Shown: positions 8,268 through 18,346 of the stretch, piece after piece
Numbering within the stretch: position 1 is the stretch's first letter
Layout: each line of letters begins with the position of its first letter
NCBI RefSeq assembly: GCF_009734445.1
Contig: NZ_CP046457.1
Location: 1,916,001 to 1,980,000, forward strand
Direction: 5' to 3'
DNA: 64,000 nt
Origin: Candidatus Syntrophocurvum alkaliphilum
Lineage (GTDB): Bacteria > Bacillota > Syntrophomonadia > Syntrophomonadales > Syntrophomonadaceae
Translations under genes and position numbers: made by a program
The notes under the pieces: model-generated
What the model was told of the DNA's origin: nothing
Database searches by the model: none
The model's input: the letters and a program-made list of their open reading frames with translations, nothing else

Positions 8268-8912
8268 CTAATTATCCTTCTTATTTTCCTCCTCATCCTT
8301 CTTCACCCTATACTTAGAACCCTCACCCTCTGCTATCATTTCCTCCATCTTCTTTACCTTTTTCTTCAGATCAGGCACATCACTTAATGTACTAAAAATT
8401 TTATAAATCCCTTTAAAAAAATCTATCTCCTTAATATCAGGCTTATTATCCTGTATATTATCAAAAACCTTATTACCCAAAATCATACTATTATTAGCTG
8501 TATTAACTCCACTTAAAACCTCTACATCACTACCAGTACTTAAATAAACCCTACACTTTCTTCTCTCCTCTTCCCTTATCTCTGTTACATACTTAACATC
8601 TATAAACCCATAAACCAAATCATTTTCACCTATAGCCTGACGCATCTTTAAAGGTATAAATACCCGATTATTTAGATAAAAAGGCAATACCCCTCCTTTA
8701 CGGTTAAATTCTCTTTCTATCCCCTGTCTCTGCGCCTGTAAATCAACTGCATAATTCCTAGCAAATGCTGCCTTAACCGTCTTTATCCCCCTATAATCCA
8801 ACAAAACTTCACCACTAGATAAAAATACCTCCGTAGCATTACCCCCATCTGTATAAACCGGCCTTAAACCAATAATATTATCTCTAACCAATTCTATCCT
8901 TACTTTTTCCAT
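8268..8912 (-). CDS. Unknown protein, 214 residues
   Basis: I do not recognise the family. The start at 8912 is set by a strong GGAGGAGG nine bases upstream; the longer frame to 8990 has none. There is no signal peptide or membrane helix. The first 160 residues look like mixed beta strands, with FIPLKMRQAIGENDLVYGF and a later CRVYLSTG strand pair and GVNTANNSMILGNKVF, which could be a small DNA- or ligand-binding beta domain. The tail (from about residue 175) is a Lys/Glu-rich coiled coil ending EENKKDN. It stands alone with its own terminator between the ABC operon and the MORN gene. Confidence 0.65.
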   Translation of the reverse strand: MEKVRIELVRDNIIGLRPVYTDGGNATEVFLSSGEVLLDYRGIKTVKAAFARNYAVDLQAQRQGIEREFNRKGGVLPFYLNNRVFIPLKMRQAIGENDLVYGFIDVKYVTEIREEERRKCRVYLSTGSDVEVLSGVNTANNSMILGNKVFDNIQDNKPDIKEIDFFKGIYKIFSTLSDVPDLKKKVKKMEEMIAEGEGSKYRVKKDEEENKKDN

Positions 8913-9051
8913 TAAACTGCCTCCTCCTTCAAAATTCCCTTTAATGTTATTTTCTAACATTTTAGCACAGTTTAACGAAAAAAAGAACATATGTTCCCAT
9001 AGGTTTCCCCACCAGTTTTTTGTTAGGAAAATAAAAATATAGACACAAAAA

Positions 9052-9076
9052 TAGCGGAGAAATACATTCTCCGCTA
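9052..9076 (-). terminator. Rho-independent terminator of the MORN-repeat gene
   Basis: TAGCGGAGA at 9052-9060 pairs with TCTCCGCTA at 9068-9076. On the minus strand TTTTT follows directly. Confidence 0.85.
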
Positions 9077-9115
9077 CTAAAATAAATTTTATCTTAAATT
9101 GTTATATTTAAAGAA

Positions 9116-10120
9116 TTAATCCGCTCTTTCTCCATCTACCCATAGTCCTTCATAAACCACATTGCCATCTTCATCATATTCTTTCCCATAGCCATGCCAT
9201 TTACCGTTTTTATACTCACCTTCATAATATAAATTTCCGTTTAGGTGATACTGTTTTCCTAATCCATTAGGACTATTCTCAGCAAAGTTACCTTTATATA
9301 CTAGATTGCCTTGTGATTCGTACCATTTACCTTCTCCATGTTTTAGATCATTTTTATATTCACCTGTATATTCAAGGTTTCCTCCTTGTTCAGCATGGTA
9401 ATAACTTTGTCCTATACCATGTTTGTTACTATCTAGGTAATGACCAAAATACCTAAGGGTTCCGTCTGAATCATAGTATCTACCAATACCACTATAACTA
9501 CCTTTTTCAAATTCACCTTGATATCTAACTGTCTCACCGTCTTGATGATAAGATGTACCTTTTCCATGCAGTGCTTGTTCATAGAATGTTCCTACTAGTC
9601 TTTTAGAACCATCACGATAAAAGGCCTTGCCGTCACCATGCATTAAACCGTCTTTAAATTCACCTTCATATCGCTTAGCTCCATCTGCATAATATGCAAT
9701 GCCATAACCATTAGGCTTTCCATCAACTATATCACCTTTATACCAGAAACCTTCTTCTCTAATAAGTCTAGCATCAGTATAGTAAAATTTACCCACTGAA
9801 TAATCATAGCTTAGGCTATGCTCCGGAGTTTCTTTATTAATCTCTACTGTATTAGTTTCCTCAATCCAGTCAACTGTTAATCCAAGCTCTTCTGCTAAAA
9901 ATCTAACCGGTATGTAAGTCCTATCGTTATAAACAATTGGATAGACAGTAGTTCCGCCTTCTTCTGTAAAATTAACTTTAGAATCATTAATTACAAACTG
10001 TATTTGCTTATTAACAAATGCTTCAATCCTTTCAGTAACTTCAGATGCCCCAACAACTGTGGGAATTAATAATAAAGTGCAAACAACACCAGCTATAAAT
10101 CCTTTTAACTCCTTCTTCAC
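9116..10120 (-). CDS. Exported protein with copper-amine-oxidase-N-like domain and MORN repeats
   Basis: The 334-residue protein starts with a signal peptide (GFIAGVVCTLLLIPTVVGASE). A domain of the copper amine oxidase N-terminal/stalk type follows, with YPIVYNDRTYIPVRFLAEEL and VDWIEETNTVEI at residues 60-95. From residue 110 to the end come about nine MORN/YwqK-like repeats of 22-24 residues built on YxGExKxGxxxGxGxxYxxDG. The first domain type is common in wall-bound proteins of Clostridia, and the repeats form a long beta ribbon. The role is unknown; a cell-surface scaffold is likely. The start is GTG at 10120 behind AGGAGGGTGAT. Confidence 0.83.
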   Translation of the reverse strand: MKKELKGFIAGVVCTLLLIPTVVGASEVTERIEAFVNKQIQFVINDSKVNFTEEGGTTVYPIVYNDRTYIPVRFLAEELGLTVDWIEETNTVEINKETPEHSLSYDYSVGKFYYTDARLIREEGFWYKGDIVDGKPNGYGIAYYADGAKRYEGEFKDGLMHGDGKAFYRDGSKRLVGTFYEQALHGKGTSYHQDGETVRYQGEFEKGSYSGIGRYYDSDGTLRYFGHYLDSNKHGIGQSYYHAEQGGNLEYTGEYKNDLKHGEGKWYESQGNLVYKGNFAENSPNGLGKQYHLNGNLYYEGEYKNGKWHGYGKEYDEDGNVVYEGLWVDGERAD

Positions 10121-10210
10121 TTGCTATCACCCTCCTTGTATAACTACTTATAGAATAACATATAAAACCATAAAAAGAGTAATTTATATTTATAATTGAT
10201 AGTGTCAATA

Positions 10211-11739
10211 TACTGTAGGAAAATTTAAAAAAGAAATCTCCCTACTAAAAAGATAATTAAGCACCACGTATGGATTTAAGGAATTCTCTTGCCCAAGTAC
10301 GTTTACCAGTATTTAAGATTGTAATATTATCTATTTGTCCATAAGTACTAGTATTTAGTTTATTTCTTATTATTTTTTTACTTATTTTAGCTTTGTTTCT
10401 TTCCTTTTGATTTTCTTTTTTCTTATTTTTCATTAATTCATAAATGTCGCCTTTGTTTGCATTAAAAGCTCTTAATCTTGCCATTTGATCTGCACCTACT
10501 CTACTCCAACCCTTTGGTCTAGAACTTAATCTTGAGGATAATATGTGACTTACATGGCTTTCAGCACTACAACCTATGTAGTCTGCATCATATTGCCTTT
10601 TTATTCCTTCCCAGTTATTTAGTATATATTTTTTAGATTGTTTAATACTTTTTTTCTTAGTCTCACTTTCAGTTTCTTTTATAATCGCGTCTAATAAATC
10701 CTCAACATATATTTTATTTTGTTCGTTTATATAATTCCATAGCATAGATTCTAAATGTGGCATATGTCCAGTTGCTGTTTTTATATATTTAGCAAGATGA
10801 AATTTATCTAAAACAAAAAGACTGCCTTTTATCCAATTCAAACCTTCTTTAATCCACTGTGCCCCATCACCTGACAAGTATATTTTTTCAACTTTATCTA
10901 TGTCATAGGCTTTATCTAAGTATTCTGCAACTTCTAACCATAGTTCTTCACTATCATTGTATTCTCCTGAAAAATACCGACAGTTTATAAGTTTATATCT
11001 ATCTTTATTAACTTTTTCTTTACCTTCATGAACATATACTAATCTCATTTCTCTATTACTTCCATCTTGCATTGGCACATGATCTTCATCAGCTTCTATG
11101 TAAAGTGTTTTTAGCTGCTTTTTTTCTTTTGTAATCTTAGCTGAAGTATTTTCAACACTTCCTAACTCTCTGATACTATTCATTACGCTTTGATCACTTA
11201 TGATTACACTTTCAGCTACACTCTCACCACTTTTTTTATAGGATAAATCTAGTGTTCTTTCAATCAATTGTGATTTCATAGATAAATCCATTCGCTGGTG
11301 TGGGTCAATGCCTAAAGCTTCATCTGATAGATAACTGTAAGAGTTATCGTGTTTATTTTTATAGTAAGTTCTATTGTAGTTAACTACACCAAATATTGTT
11401 GTTAGTGATTTATTATCATTATTACGCTGTATATACCAATTTTCTTTACGCCATACTGATTCTTTAATCATTTCATCAGCTAATTCAAATGCTTGTTCTA
11501 CAAGTAAGACACCTACTTCATCTAACATTTTCTTTGTTTGTAATATGAAGTCTGAAATACTCTTATGATTAGTAAATAGATTTTCTAAATTTTTAGTGTT
11601 ATCTCGAATGATTTTTCCCAATATTTCATGTATAATTTTATCCATGAGAATAGCTCCTTTCTTGTGTGTTTTTGGTTTTTTTGATTAACTTAAATTCTAT
11701 CACAAGGGAGTTATTCTCTTTTGTTTTTTTCCTACAGTA
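10211..11739 (-). mobile_element. ISLre2-family insertion sequence
   Basis: One transposase gene lies between imperfect inverted ends. The left end reads TACTGTAGGAAAATTTAAA and the right end, reversed, reads TACTGTAGGAAAAAAACAAA; both continue to a shared CTCCCT block about 30 bp in. The element is about 1.53 kb, normal for ISLre2. I found no convincing target-site duplication: the nine bases outside each end differ. It sits between the MORN gene and the terminator of the first SLH gene, so it seems not to disrupt a gene. Confidence 0.85.
10257..11645 (-). CDS. ISLre2-family (UPF0236) transposase
   Basis: The 462-residue length is that of intact ISLre2 transposases. Recognisable features are the N-terminal helical region, RKENWYIQRNN with FGVVNYNRTYYK, and a central RNase H-like core with YIEADEDHVPMQDG (first Asp), IYLSGDGAQWIKEGL (second Asp) and DKFHLAKYI. 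A Lys-rich C-terminal part follows. No frameshift or stop interrupts it, so it may be active. The ATG at 11645 is preceded by AAAGGAG eight bases upstream. The reading frame ends 46 bp inside the left end. Confidence 0.93.
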   Translation of the reverse strand: MDKIIHEILGKIIRDNTKNLENLFTNHKSISDFILQTKKMLDEVGVLLVEQAFELADEMIKESVWRKENWYIQRNNDNKSLTTIFGVVNYNRTYYKNKHDNSYSYLSDEALGIDPHQRMDLSMKSQLIERTLDLSYKKSGESVAESVIISDQSVMNSIRELGSVENTSAKITKEKKQLKTLYIEADEDHVPMQDGSNREMRLVYVHEGKEKVNKDRYKLINCRYFSGEYNDSEELWLEVAEYLDKAYDIDKVEKIYLSGDGAQWIKEGLNWIKGSLFVLDKFHLAKYIKTATGHMPHLESMLWNYINEQNKIYVEDLLDAIIKETESETKKKSIKQSKKYILNNWEGIKRQYDADYIGCSAESHVSHILSSRLSSRPKGWSRVGADQMARLRAFNANKGDIYELMKNKKKENQKERNKAKISKKIIRNKLNTSTYGQIDNITILNTGKRTWAREFLKSIRGA

Positions 11740-11775
11740 ATTTTACGCTAACTTTATAATTTAAGCTATAAAAAA

Positions 11776-11812
11776 TACCCCGGCACTAAGGATTGCTCCT
11801 AAGGCTGGGGTA
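11776..11812 (-). terminator. Terminator of the first SLH gene
   Basis: TACCCCGGCACTAAGG pairs imperfectly with CCTAAGGCTGGGGTA. On the minus strand it is followed by ATTTTTTATA. It lies 100 bp after the stop of the gene at 11915-14638 and just outside the IS element. Confidence 0.85.
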
Positions 11813-11914
11813 AATTAGGCAAATTATTAAAGTTAGTTTTTTAAGCATCTTTATACTCGTGTAATTTTGCAGTTACTTTTAAACATTCATAAAGTATTAC
11901 CAAGTATAATTTTA

Positions 11915-14638
11915 TTAGCGTATAGGTAGTACTTCTTCATCTACTAATTCAACAACTGCAACAGCGGTTTCTCCGACTTCTCTGTAAACCTTTATAATGT
12001 CACCTCTAGCAATGTCATCTTTTTCAAGAATTATAGGGCTGTTTTCATTATCATAGTAAATAGTATCACTATTTACTACAATGTTTCGTGTGCTTTCTAC
12101 ATTACCATCAGCATTAAATGCAGTTATTACTTCAATGATGTTTCCACTAATAGATTTAATTTCATAAGGCCCATTAATATCCCACTTTTCAGCCTCTTTG
12201 GATTCATTTATAAATATTTCACCTGATTTTAGAGTAAAGGTAATTATTTCATCTTTTTCTATATTGCCACTATCTACATAGTATTTTACTGTACCATGTG
12301 GTAGTAATAGATAAGCATAGTTACCACCAATATCTCTACCTGTATCTACTACCATAGCAATATTACCTGTTGTACCTACTATTTCTTCATCATATAAAAC
12401 GATGTATTCAATGTTATTACCATCTACAACAAGAAACGCATTGACAGAATCATCATTTATAGAATCTAGGAAATCTTCTACATCAACTATTTGTATATCT
12501 CCATCATCATCACGATGTAAGTTAAATATTGTTGTGTTAGAAATATCAAATGAACCGTTTATAGTTTTATGTTTTCCATCTAAATCAAAAGCATCTCCAT
12601 TGTTCACAGTAATAACATTTAAGTCAGTATCTGCTTTTAGATTTAATTCATCTAAAGGCCATTCATCACCATGAACAAACCTATCTTCTATATCTTCAAA
12701 TTCTATACCTTTAGGTAACTCTAACTCTTCAAATCTTTCATCAATAAATATTGGATAAATTTTTCCTTCTTTAAACTCTAGTTCTAGTTCGCCATCAGAA
12801 TTAATGCTGTATTTTACAAACCAATTTTTCTTTAACAATTCAAAGTCTGGTTCATCAAGAATACTATCATCTTTTAATGGATATGCTGCTACACTTCCAT
12901 CCGCTCTAAAGATTTTAATACCTTTAACTACTTGATTACCATCTAGTACGGCTGCAGTACCATCAATAATACCAAAGTTTCTAGCAACAGCATCTACATC
13001 TGATATAATTCCTACTACTTTTTGTTCTGGGTTCAGTAATAGAACTACATCTTCACCTAGTATTTCATACTTGCCATCTATTTGATCTACATCTGCTTTT
13101 GCATTATAAAAATCAGATCCTGCATCTGCTGATAAGATAAATCCGTTTATTGCAACATCAAACCATGTTCCATTTACTCTTACTTCTGTTACATCTCCGT
13201 CGCTAACTCTAATTGACTCTAATTCTCCAGGAACCTGAGCACTCATAACAACTAATAGTGTAACATCATACAAATCAGTTACGTATACTACATCATTCTC
13301 TTGAATGTCTTCAAGTTCTGCTTGTAATCCATTAATTAGAATTGCATAGTCTTCATCAGCTAGATTAGTTGTTCTAACATCACTGTTTTTGTATTGAATT
13401 CTTTCTCTATTAAGATTTACATTATCTACTATACCCGCTTCATCGCTTTCCCATGCCCATGCTTTGATTAATGCAATTCTACCATCATCGTTTAGCACAA
13501 ATTCAAGGCTGTCAATTGCTGGTATTACATCATAATCTAGTAAGTCTATAAAATCTTGTAGTGATGTACCTGTTGGTAGAAGGTTTCCACGAAGTTCTCT
13601 ATCCACAAAAATCGCCTCTAATGTTGTTTCTTCATCTTCTGGTAGTAATACAACTTCATCGGCTAATCTGTAGTTTCTGTTATTTATTGAAAGCTCATTT
13701 TCTCTAGTATTAAGTTCAATATCATCTAATGATGCCTTTACAGTGCCATAGTCTTGTACTGAAATATACACAATATCACCATCATCATTGGTAACATAGT
13801 CTACAAACCTTTCTTTAACTTGATTCCAACTAGGAGCATTAGCAATGATGGCTGTTTCTGTTAATTCTATAAAGTCACCAGAAGAATTAAACTCAAAAGC
13901 TATGCCCTCATCTAATGATACATCTGTAACTAATTGGTCTGTCTCTATTTCAGACTCAAATTTATCTTCTAACAGTATATAAGATCTAGTATCACCATCA
14001 ATAGTCTTTCTAGCTTCTCTAAATAAATTATTTGATGCTTCATATACAACTATATTTTGCTCTAGTACTTCACTACCAATAATAGCAACTTCTCCCCTAG
14101 TTGCAGCTTTGTTAGCTATGAATGTAATGTCATCTAATACTCCTAAGCTAGCAGCTTTAGCAATATAGTTTGCTGGCCAGCTACCTGATAAATTGTCGTT
14201 GTAACCAAGAATTCTTAAAAGAACTGTTACAACTTCAGCTTGAGTAATTTGGTCTTGAGGTCTGAAAATTCCGTCTCCGTCACCTTGTACAAAATCTTGA
14301 GCAGCAGCTACGTTAATCCAGCCAGATGCCCAGTGATCTGCAGCAACGTCATTAAATTGTGTTGGAACTCCCGTCATACCACTCGCTACTCTTTCTAGTC
14401 CAGCAGTTACTACTGCTATTTTAGCGAATTCAGCACGAGTAATTGTGTTATCTGGGGCAAATGTTCCATCTGGATATCCCTCTAGAATGCCTAATGCAGC
14501 TAGCTTGTAAATAGCTGGAGTTGCATCAGTAGCGGGGTCAACGTCACTAAATTGTGCTGCACCAGCTGACCCGACTATAGAAAACATGAAAAACGCTAGT
14601 ATAAATATTGTTATTAGTTTATTGTTTTTCTTTAGCAT
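11915..14638 (-). CDS. SLH-domain S-layer-type protein, paralogue 1 (907 residues)
   Basis: A signal peptide (residues 1-27, cleavage after SAGAA) is followed by SLH repeats: FSDVDPATDATPAIYKLAAL with TRAEFAK (about 29-80), FNDVAADHWASGWINVAAAQ with TQAEVV (about 95-148), and a more divergent third repeat around YIAKAASLGVLDD with TRGEVA (about 155-195). SLH domains bind pyruvylated secondary wall polymer. The remaining 700 residues are acidic, beta-rich and shared with the other two paralogues. The paralogues diverge after the common AVVELVD motif; here the protein ends a few residues later. The start has GGGAGGGAAG upstream. It has its own leader and terminator, so it is monocistronic and probably strongly expressed. 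Confidence 0.92.
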   Translation of the reverse strand: MLKKNNKLITIFILAFFMFSIVGSAGAAQFSDVDPATDATPAIYKLAALGILEGYPDGTFAPDNTITRAEFAKIAVVTAGLERVASGMTGVPTQFNDVAADHWASGWINVAAAQDFVQGDGDGIFRPQDQITQAEVVTVLLRILGYNDNLSGSWPANYIAKAASLGVLDDITFIANKAATRGEVAIIGSEVLEQNIVVYEASNNLFREARKTIDGDTRSYILLEDKFESEIETDQLVTDVSLDEGIAFEFNSSGDFIELTETAIIANAPSWNQVKERFVDYVTNDDGDIVYISVQDYGTVKASLDDIELNTRENELSINNRNYRLADEVVLLPEDEETTLEAIFVDRELRGNLLPTGTSLQDFIDLLDYDVIPAIDSLEFVLNDDGRIALIKAWAWESDEAGIVDNVNLNRERIQYKNSDVRTTNLADEDYAILINGLQAELEDIQENDVVYVTDLYDVTLLVVMSAQVPGELESIRVSDGDVTEVRVNGTWFDVAINGFILSADAGSDFYNAKADVDQIDGKYEILGEDVVLLLNPEQKVVGIISDVDAVARNFGIIDGTAAVLDGNQVVKGIKIFRADGSVAAYPLKDDSILDEPDFELLKKNWFVKYSINSDGELELEFKEGKIYPIFIDERFEELELPKGIEFEDIEDRFVHGDEWPLDELNLKADTDLNVITVNNGDAFDLDGKHKTINGSFDISNTTIFNLHRDDDGDIQIVDVEDFLDSINDDSVNAFLVVDGNNIEYIVLYDEEIVGTTGNIAMVVDTGRDIGGNYAYLLLPHGTVKYYVDSGNIEKDEIITFTLKSGEIFINESKEAEKWDINGPYEIKSISGNIIEVITAFNADGNVESTRNIVVNSDTIYYDNENSPIILEKDDIARGDIIKVYREVGETAVAVVELVDEEVLPIR

Positions 14639-15144
14639 CTAATACTTCCCTCCCTATTAATATGGTTTATTTGGATAATTTAACTAGGTAATCAATCATT
14701 GTTTTTTGAACTGTTAGTTTAAAAAACTAACAGTATAATAACACTGCTAGCATCATCCTCCTTTTAATTTTTACTAGAATATCCATAATTATGGCCTCTT
14801 AATTAATAAGACGCTTTTTTTTCTTATCTGTTCCCGTTTGGGCTTGTATATTTTTTAGTACAAGCTATTTCTTTAAAATAATATGATGTGGTCGATTAAT
14901 CCACTGCTGATTAAAGTATGTATATTATGCTTAATTATTACCTACTTGTAGAATCCAGGTTTAAAAGTGATTTTTGTAAGGAAAATACTGTCAGTAGTAG
15001 CTGCCGGCAGTTTTTTGGTAGGAGCAAGTGGCTATTGTTATCAGAACCCAATAATACAGCCAGCAGTGGTTTTCATCACCATCTTGCTGGCTGCATTTCT
15101 TTGTTTTTCAATTCAAGTCAAAGAAGTGTTCGCACAGTGACACC
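14639..15144. other. Intergenic region between SLH genes 1 and 2 (5' leader of gene 1, 3' region of gene 2)
   Basis: It holds the long leader of SLH gene 1 with a perfect hairpin CTGTTAGTTT/AAACTAACAG (14711-14733), the conserved leader element at 14774-14814, a second hairpin around GCTTGTA...TACAAGC (about 14843-14866), and a hairpin CAGCCAGCA/TGCTGGCTG (15057-15093) that may terminate gene 2. The stretch GGCAGTTTTTTGGTAGG (about 15006-15022) recurs at about 18567-18583, so part of this spacer is a duplicate of the spacer upstream of gene 2. No gene is seen. Confidence 0.6.
14774..14814 (-). promoter_or_regulatory. Conserved leader element upstream of SLH gene 1
   Basis: On the minus strand GCGTCTTA is followed by a ...GAGGCCATAATTATGG palindrome and GATA. 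The same order (GCGTCTTA, AAGGAG, CCAT...ATGG, GATA) occurs about 140 bp upstream of SLH gene 3 (25211-25245). It is conserved while the surrounding leader is not, which suggests an RNA stability or control element. No protein or ligand can be assigned. Confidence 0.45.
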
Positions 15145-18100
15145 CTAATCTACTATTAATCTAGCAAGTATCACAACACCACTTTCACTATCTACAAAAA
15201 TAACACCTAAATCCGTTTCATCTTTATTTATAAAAAACTTGCTATCATATAGTTCATCTTTATATTTAAGGAAATCTTCGGGATCAGGCATAGCATGTTC
15301 TTCCCATGTATTGTTTTCATCTTCTGTAAATGCTTTTTGGTATTTTTCAAGTAAATCAATAGTGTGGTTGTCTACCAATTTGTATTGAAAGGCAATTAAT
15401 TCTTCTTCTGCAAATATACATGAGAATTCTTTTTCTTTTTCCTTATAAAATACAACCGTTTCTGGATTTACTTCAGGGTTAACATGATCAAAAAGATGTG
15501 ATACGAAATATCCTGCTTCACTATCTATTTTTGCACCACCGGGGAAAAATTTTTCAACTTCATCTTTACCCACCCATAAGTCTAAGCTGAAAAATATAGC
15601 TTGTAAGTTAGTTAAATCATCATCAACTAATTCAACAACCGCTACTGCAGTTTCACCAATTTCTCTATAAAGGTTGATAATATCGCCTCTAGCAATGTCG
15701 TCTTTTTCGATAAGCACAGGGCTGTTTTCATTATCATAGTAAATAGTATCATTATCTACTACAAAGTTTCTGATTTCTTCATTTGCTTCTCCTGCATTAG
15801 CAGTTATTACTTCAAATATGTTTCCACTAATTGACTTAACTTCGTAAGGACCTGCGGGAGGATACCAACCGGAATCGTCTGCTACTATTTCACCTTGTTT
15901 TAGTGTAAACATAAGTACTTCATCTTCTACTACAGGACCTTCATCGATGTAGTATTTCACTTCACCTTGTGGTAATAATAGGTATGCATATTCTCCATCA
16001 ACATCTCTACCAGTATCTATTACCATAGCAATGTTAACAGTTGTGCCTTCTAAATTTGGATCAGTTATAACGATGTATTCAATGGTATTTCCATCAACTA
16101 CTATAAGAGCCGGATAGGAAGTTTCTCCATCTACAGCATCTAGGAAATCTGCTACTTCAACAGTTTGTAAATCATCATCATCGCGATGTAGGTTGAATAT
16201 TGCTGTGTTTGAAATATCAAATGATGAACCTTCTGATATTGTTACAGCTTCATCATCAACATCAACTGTAACAACGTCACTGTTCACAACAGTTAAAATG
16301 TTATTATCTGTATCTGTTTCAAAAGCCCAATATGCAGTTGATGGTTTAAAGTTTTCTTCAAGTTCTAATTCACCATCTGAGTTGATGCTGTACTTGATTA
16401 ATGCATCTACTTTAGCAGCTTTAATATCGCCAGAATCATAGAAATCTTCTTTATCTTCTACAACATAAGTAGCTACAGAACCATCAGCTCTAAAGATTGA
16501 TACTCCTTCTACTTCTTGGTTTCCGTCTAGTACTGATGCTTCACCATCAACTATACCAAAGTTTCTGTCAGTAGCATCTACATCGGAAATGATTCCAACT
16601 ACTTTTTGTTCTGGGTTCATTAGTAGAACTACATCTTCACCTAGTAATTCATATTTGTCATCAATTTTATTTACATCTATTTTTGCATCATAGAAATCAG
16701 ATCCTGCATCAGCTGATAGCATAAATCCGCCTAATGCCACATCAAACCACATTCCATTTACTCTTACTTCAGTTACTGCAGTAAGTTCTGGCGTTATTTG
16801 AGTAGTTCTTATAAACTCTAGTTCTCCAGGAACTTGAACACTCATAACAACTAATAATGTAACATCATATAAATCAGTTTCGTATACTATATCGTTTTCT
16901 TGAATGTCTTCTAATTCTGCTGGTAGACCATTAATTAGAACTTTATAGTCATCATCAGCTAAATTAGTTGTTCTAACATCACTGTTTTTGTATTGAACTC
17001 TTTCTCTGCTTAGATTTACATTGTCTACTACACCTGCATTAGTTGAAGACCAAGTCCATGCCTTAATTAATGCAATTCTTCCATCTTCATCTAACACGAA
17101 TTCTACAGTATCTACTGGTGCTAAAAATTCATCATCAAAAACTTCACCATTTGAACCTCTTTCAAAAAAGCTTTCTAAGTTAGCTTTATAATCGTAATCT
17201 CCTATCCTTGGCAGTTGAACTGTTGTGTCTGGTAAATAAACCATATCGGCAACTTCGTCGATTAGTCTATAATTAGTACCATCAACATCAACTTCATTTC
17301 TATCTTCATTATTAATTTCAATATCTTCAGGTGATGCTTTTACAGTGCCATAGTCTTGTACTGAAATGTACACAATATCGCCATCATCATTAGTGATATA
17401 ATCTACAAATCTTTCTTTTACTTGATTCCAGCTTGGTACATTAGCAATGATAGCTGTTTCTGTTAATTCAAGTTCTTCACCTGATTTAAATTCAAAAGCT
17501 ATACCATCATCTAATGATACGTCTACAACTAATTCGTCTGTTTCTACTGCAGACTCAAAGTTATCTTCTAGTAAGCTGTAAGATCTTGTTTCATCATTAT
17601 CTTCTTCACCTTCAAAAGTTCTTTGGTCTTCTCTAAATAAGTTATTTGATGCTTCGTATACAACTACATTTTGCTCTAACACTTCACTACCAATAAGAGC
17701 AACTTCTCCTCTGGTTGCAGCTTTGTTAGCTATGAAAGTAATGTCATCTAATACTCCTAAGCTAGTAGCTTTAGAAATATAGTTTGATGGCCAGTTACCT
17801 GTTAGGTTGTCGTTGTAACCAAGGATTCTTAATAGAACTGTTACAACTTCAGCTTGAGTAATTTGGTCTTGAGGTCTGAAAGTTCCGTCTCCGTCACCTT
17901 GCACAAATTCTTGAGCAGCAGCTACGTTAATCCAGCCTGATGCCCAATGGTCTGCAGCAACGTCATTAAATTGAGTTGGAACTCCCATCATTCCAATCGC
18001 TACTCTTTCTAGGCCAGCAGTTACTACTGCTACTTTAGCGAATTCAGCACGAGTAATTGTGTTATCTGGGGCAAATGTTCCATCTGGATATCCTTCTAGG

Positions 18101-18252
18101 ATGCCTAATGCAGCTAGCTTGTAAATAGCTGGAGTTGCATCAGCAGCAGGGTCAACGTCACTAAATTGTGCTGCACCAGCTGACACGACTATAGAAAACA
18201 TGAAAAACGCTAGTATAAATATTGTTATTAGTTTATTGTTTTTCTTTAGCAT
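15145..18252 (-). CDS. SLH-domain S-layer-type protein, paralogue 2 (1035 residues)
   Basis: The first 200 residues are almost identical to paralogue 1: signal peptide, SLH repeats with TRAEFAK, TQAEVV and TRGEVA. The acidic central region is also homologous. After the shared AVVELVD motif (near residue 888) it carries a unique tail of about 145 residues starting DDLTNLQAIFFSLDLWVGK, with a Cys in EFSCIF and charged helices. This tail is unlike the other paralogues and I do not recognise it. The leader of this gene contains a degenerate group II intron domain V (18313-18346). AGAAGGGAAG precedes the ATG. It probably anchors to pyruvylated wall polymer and is part of the S-layer. Confidence 0.9.
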   Translation of the reverse strand: MLKKNNKLITIFILAFFMFSIVVSAGAAQFSDVDPAADATPAIYKLAALGILEGYPDGTFAPDNTITRAEFAKVAVVTAGLERVAIGMMGVPTQFNDVAADHWASGWINVAAAQEFVQGDGDGTFRPQDQITQAEVVTVLLRILGYNDNLTGNWPSNYISKATSLGVLDDITFIANKAATRGEVALIGSEVLEQNVVVYEASNNLFREDQRTFEGEEDNDETRSYSLLEDNFESAVETDELVVDVSLDDGIAFEFKSGEELELTETAIIANVPSWNQVKERFVDYITNDDGDIVYISVQDYGTVKASPEDIEINNEDRNEVDVDGTNYRLIDEVADMVYLPDTTVQLPRIGDYDYKANLESFFERGSNGEVFDDEFLAPVDTVEFVLDEDGRIALIKAWTWSSTNAGVVDNVNLSRERVQYKNSDVRTTNLADDDYKVLINGLPAELEDIQENDIVYETDLYDVTLLVVMSVQVPGELEFIRTTQITPELTAVTEVRVNGMWFDVALGGFMLSADAGSDFYDAKIDVNKIDDKYELLGEDVVLLMNPEQKVVGIISDVDATDRNFGIVDGEASVLDGNQEVEGVSIFRADGSVATYVVEDKEDFYDSGDIKAAKVDALIKYSINSDGELELEENFKPSTAYWAFETDTDNNILTVVNSDVVTVDVDDEAVTISEGSSFDISNTAIFNLHRDDDDLQTVEVADFLDAVDGETSYPALIVVDGNTIEYIVITDPNLEGTTVNIAMVIDTGRDVDGEYAYLLLPQGEVKYYIDEGPVVEDEVLMFTLKQGEIVADDSGWYPPAGPYEVKSISGNIFEVITANAGEANEEIRNFVVDNDTIYYDNENSPVLIEKDDIARGDIINLYREIGETAVAVVELVDDDLTNLQAIFFSLDLWVGKDEVEKFFPGGAKIDSEAGYFVSHLFDHVNPEVNPETVVFYKEKEKEFSCIFAEEELIAFQYKLVDNHTIDLLEKYQKAFTEDENNTWEEHAMPDPEDFLKYKDELYDSKFFINKDETDLGVIFVDSESGVVILARLIVD

Positions 18253-18312
18253 CTAATACTTCCCTTCTTGTTATTATTGTTTATTTTGATATTGTATTTA
18301 AACTGATAGTTT

Positions 18313-18346
18313 AAATCGTACAGGCCACTTTCCTACCATACAACGA
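18313..18346 (-). ncRNA. Degenerate group II intron domain V (copy D) in the leader of SLH gene 2
   Basis: The minus strand gives 34 nt with the domain V plan: an 8-nt base arm, a 6-nt distal arm, the GAAA tetraloop, a 2-nt bulge (UG) and the return arms. The distal part GUGGCC-UG-UAC is identical to copy B. The base arm has lost pairing and the catalytic triad, so it is probably dead. It is followed by a TTTAAACT/AGTTTAAA hairpin where domain VI would be, and then directly by the SLH leader. Confidence 0.55.

Noticed and set aside
10200-11750. Target-site duplication of the ISLre2 element
   Set aside because: The nine bases outside each end (GTGTCAATA and ATTTTACGC) do not match.
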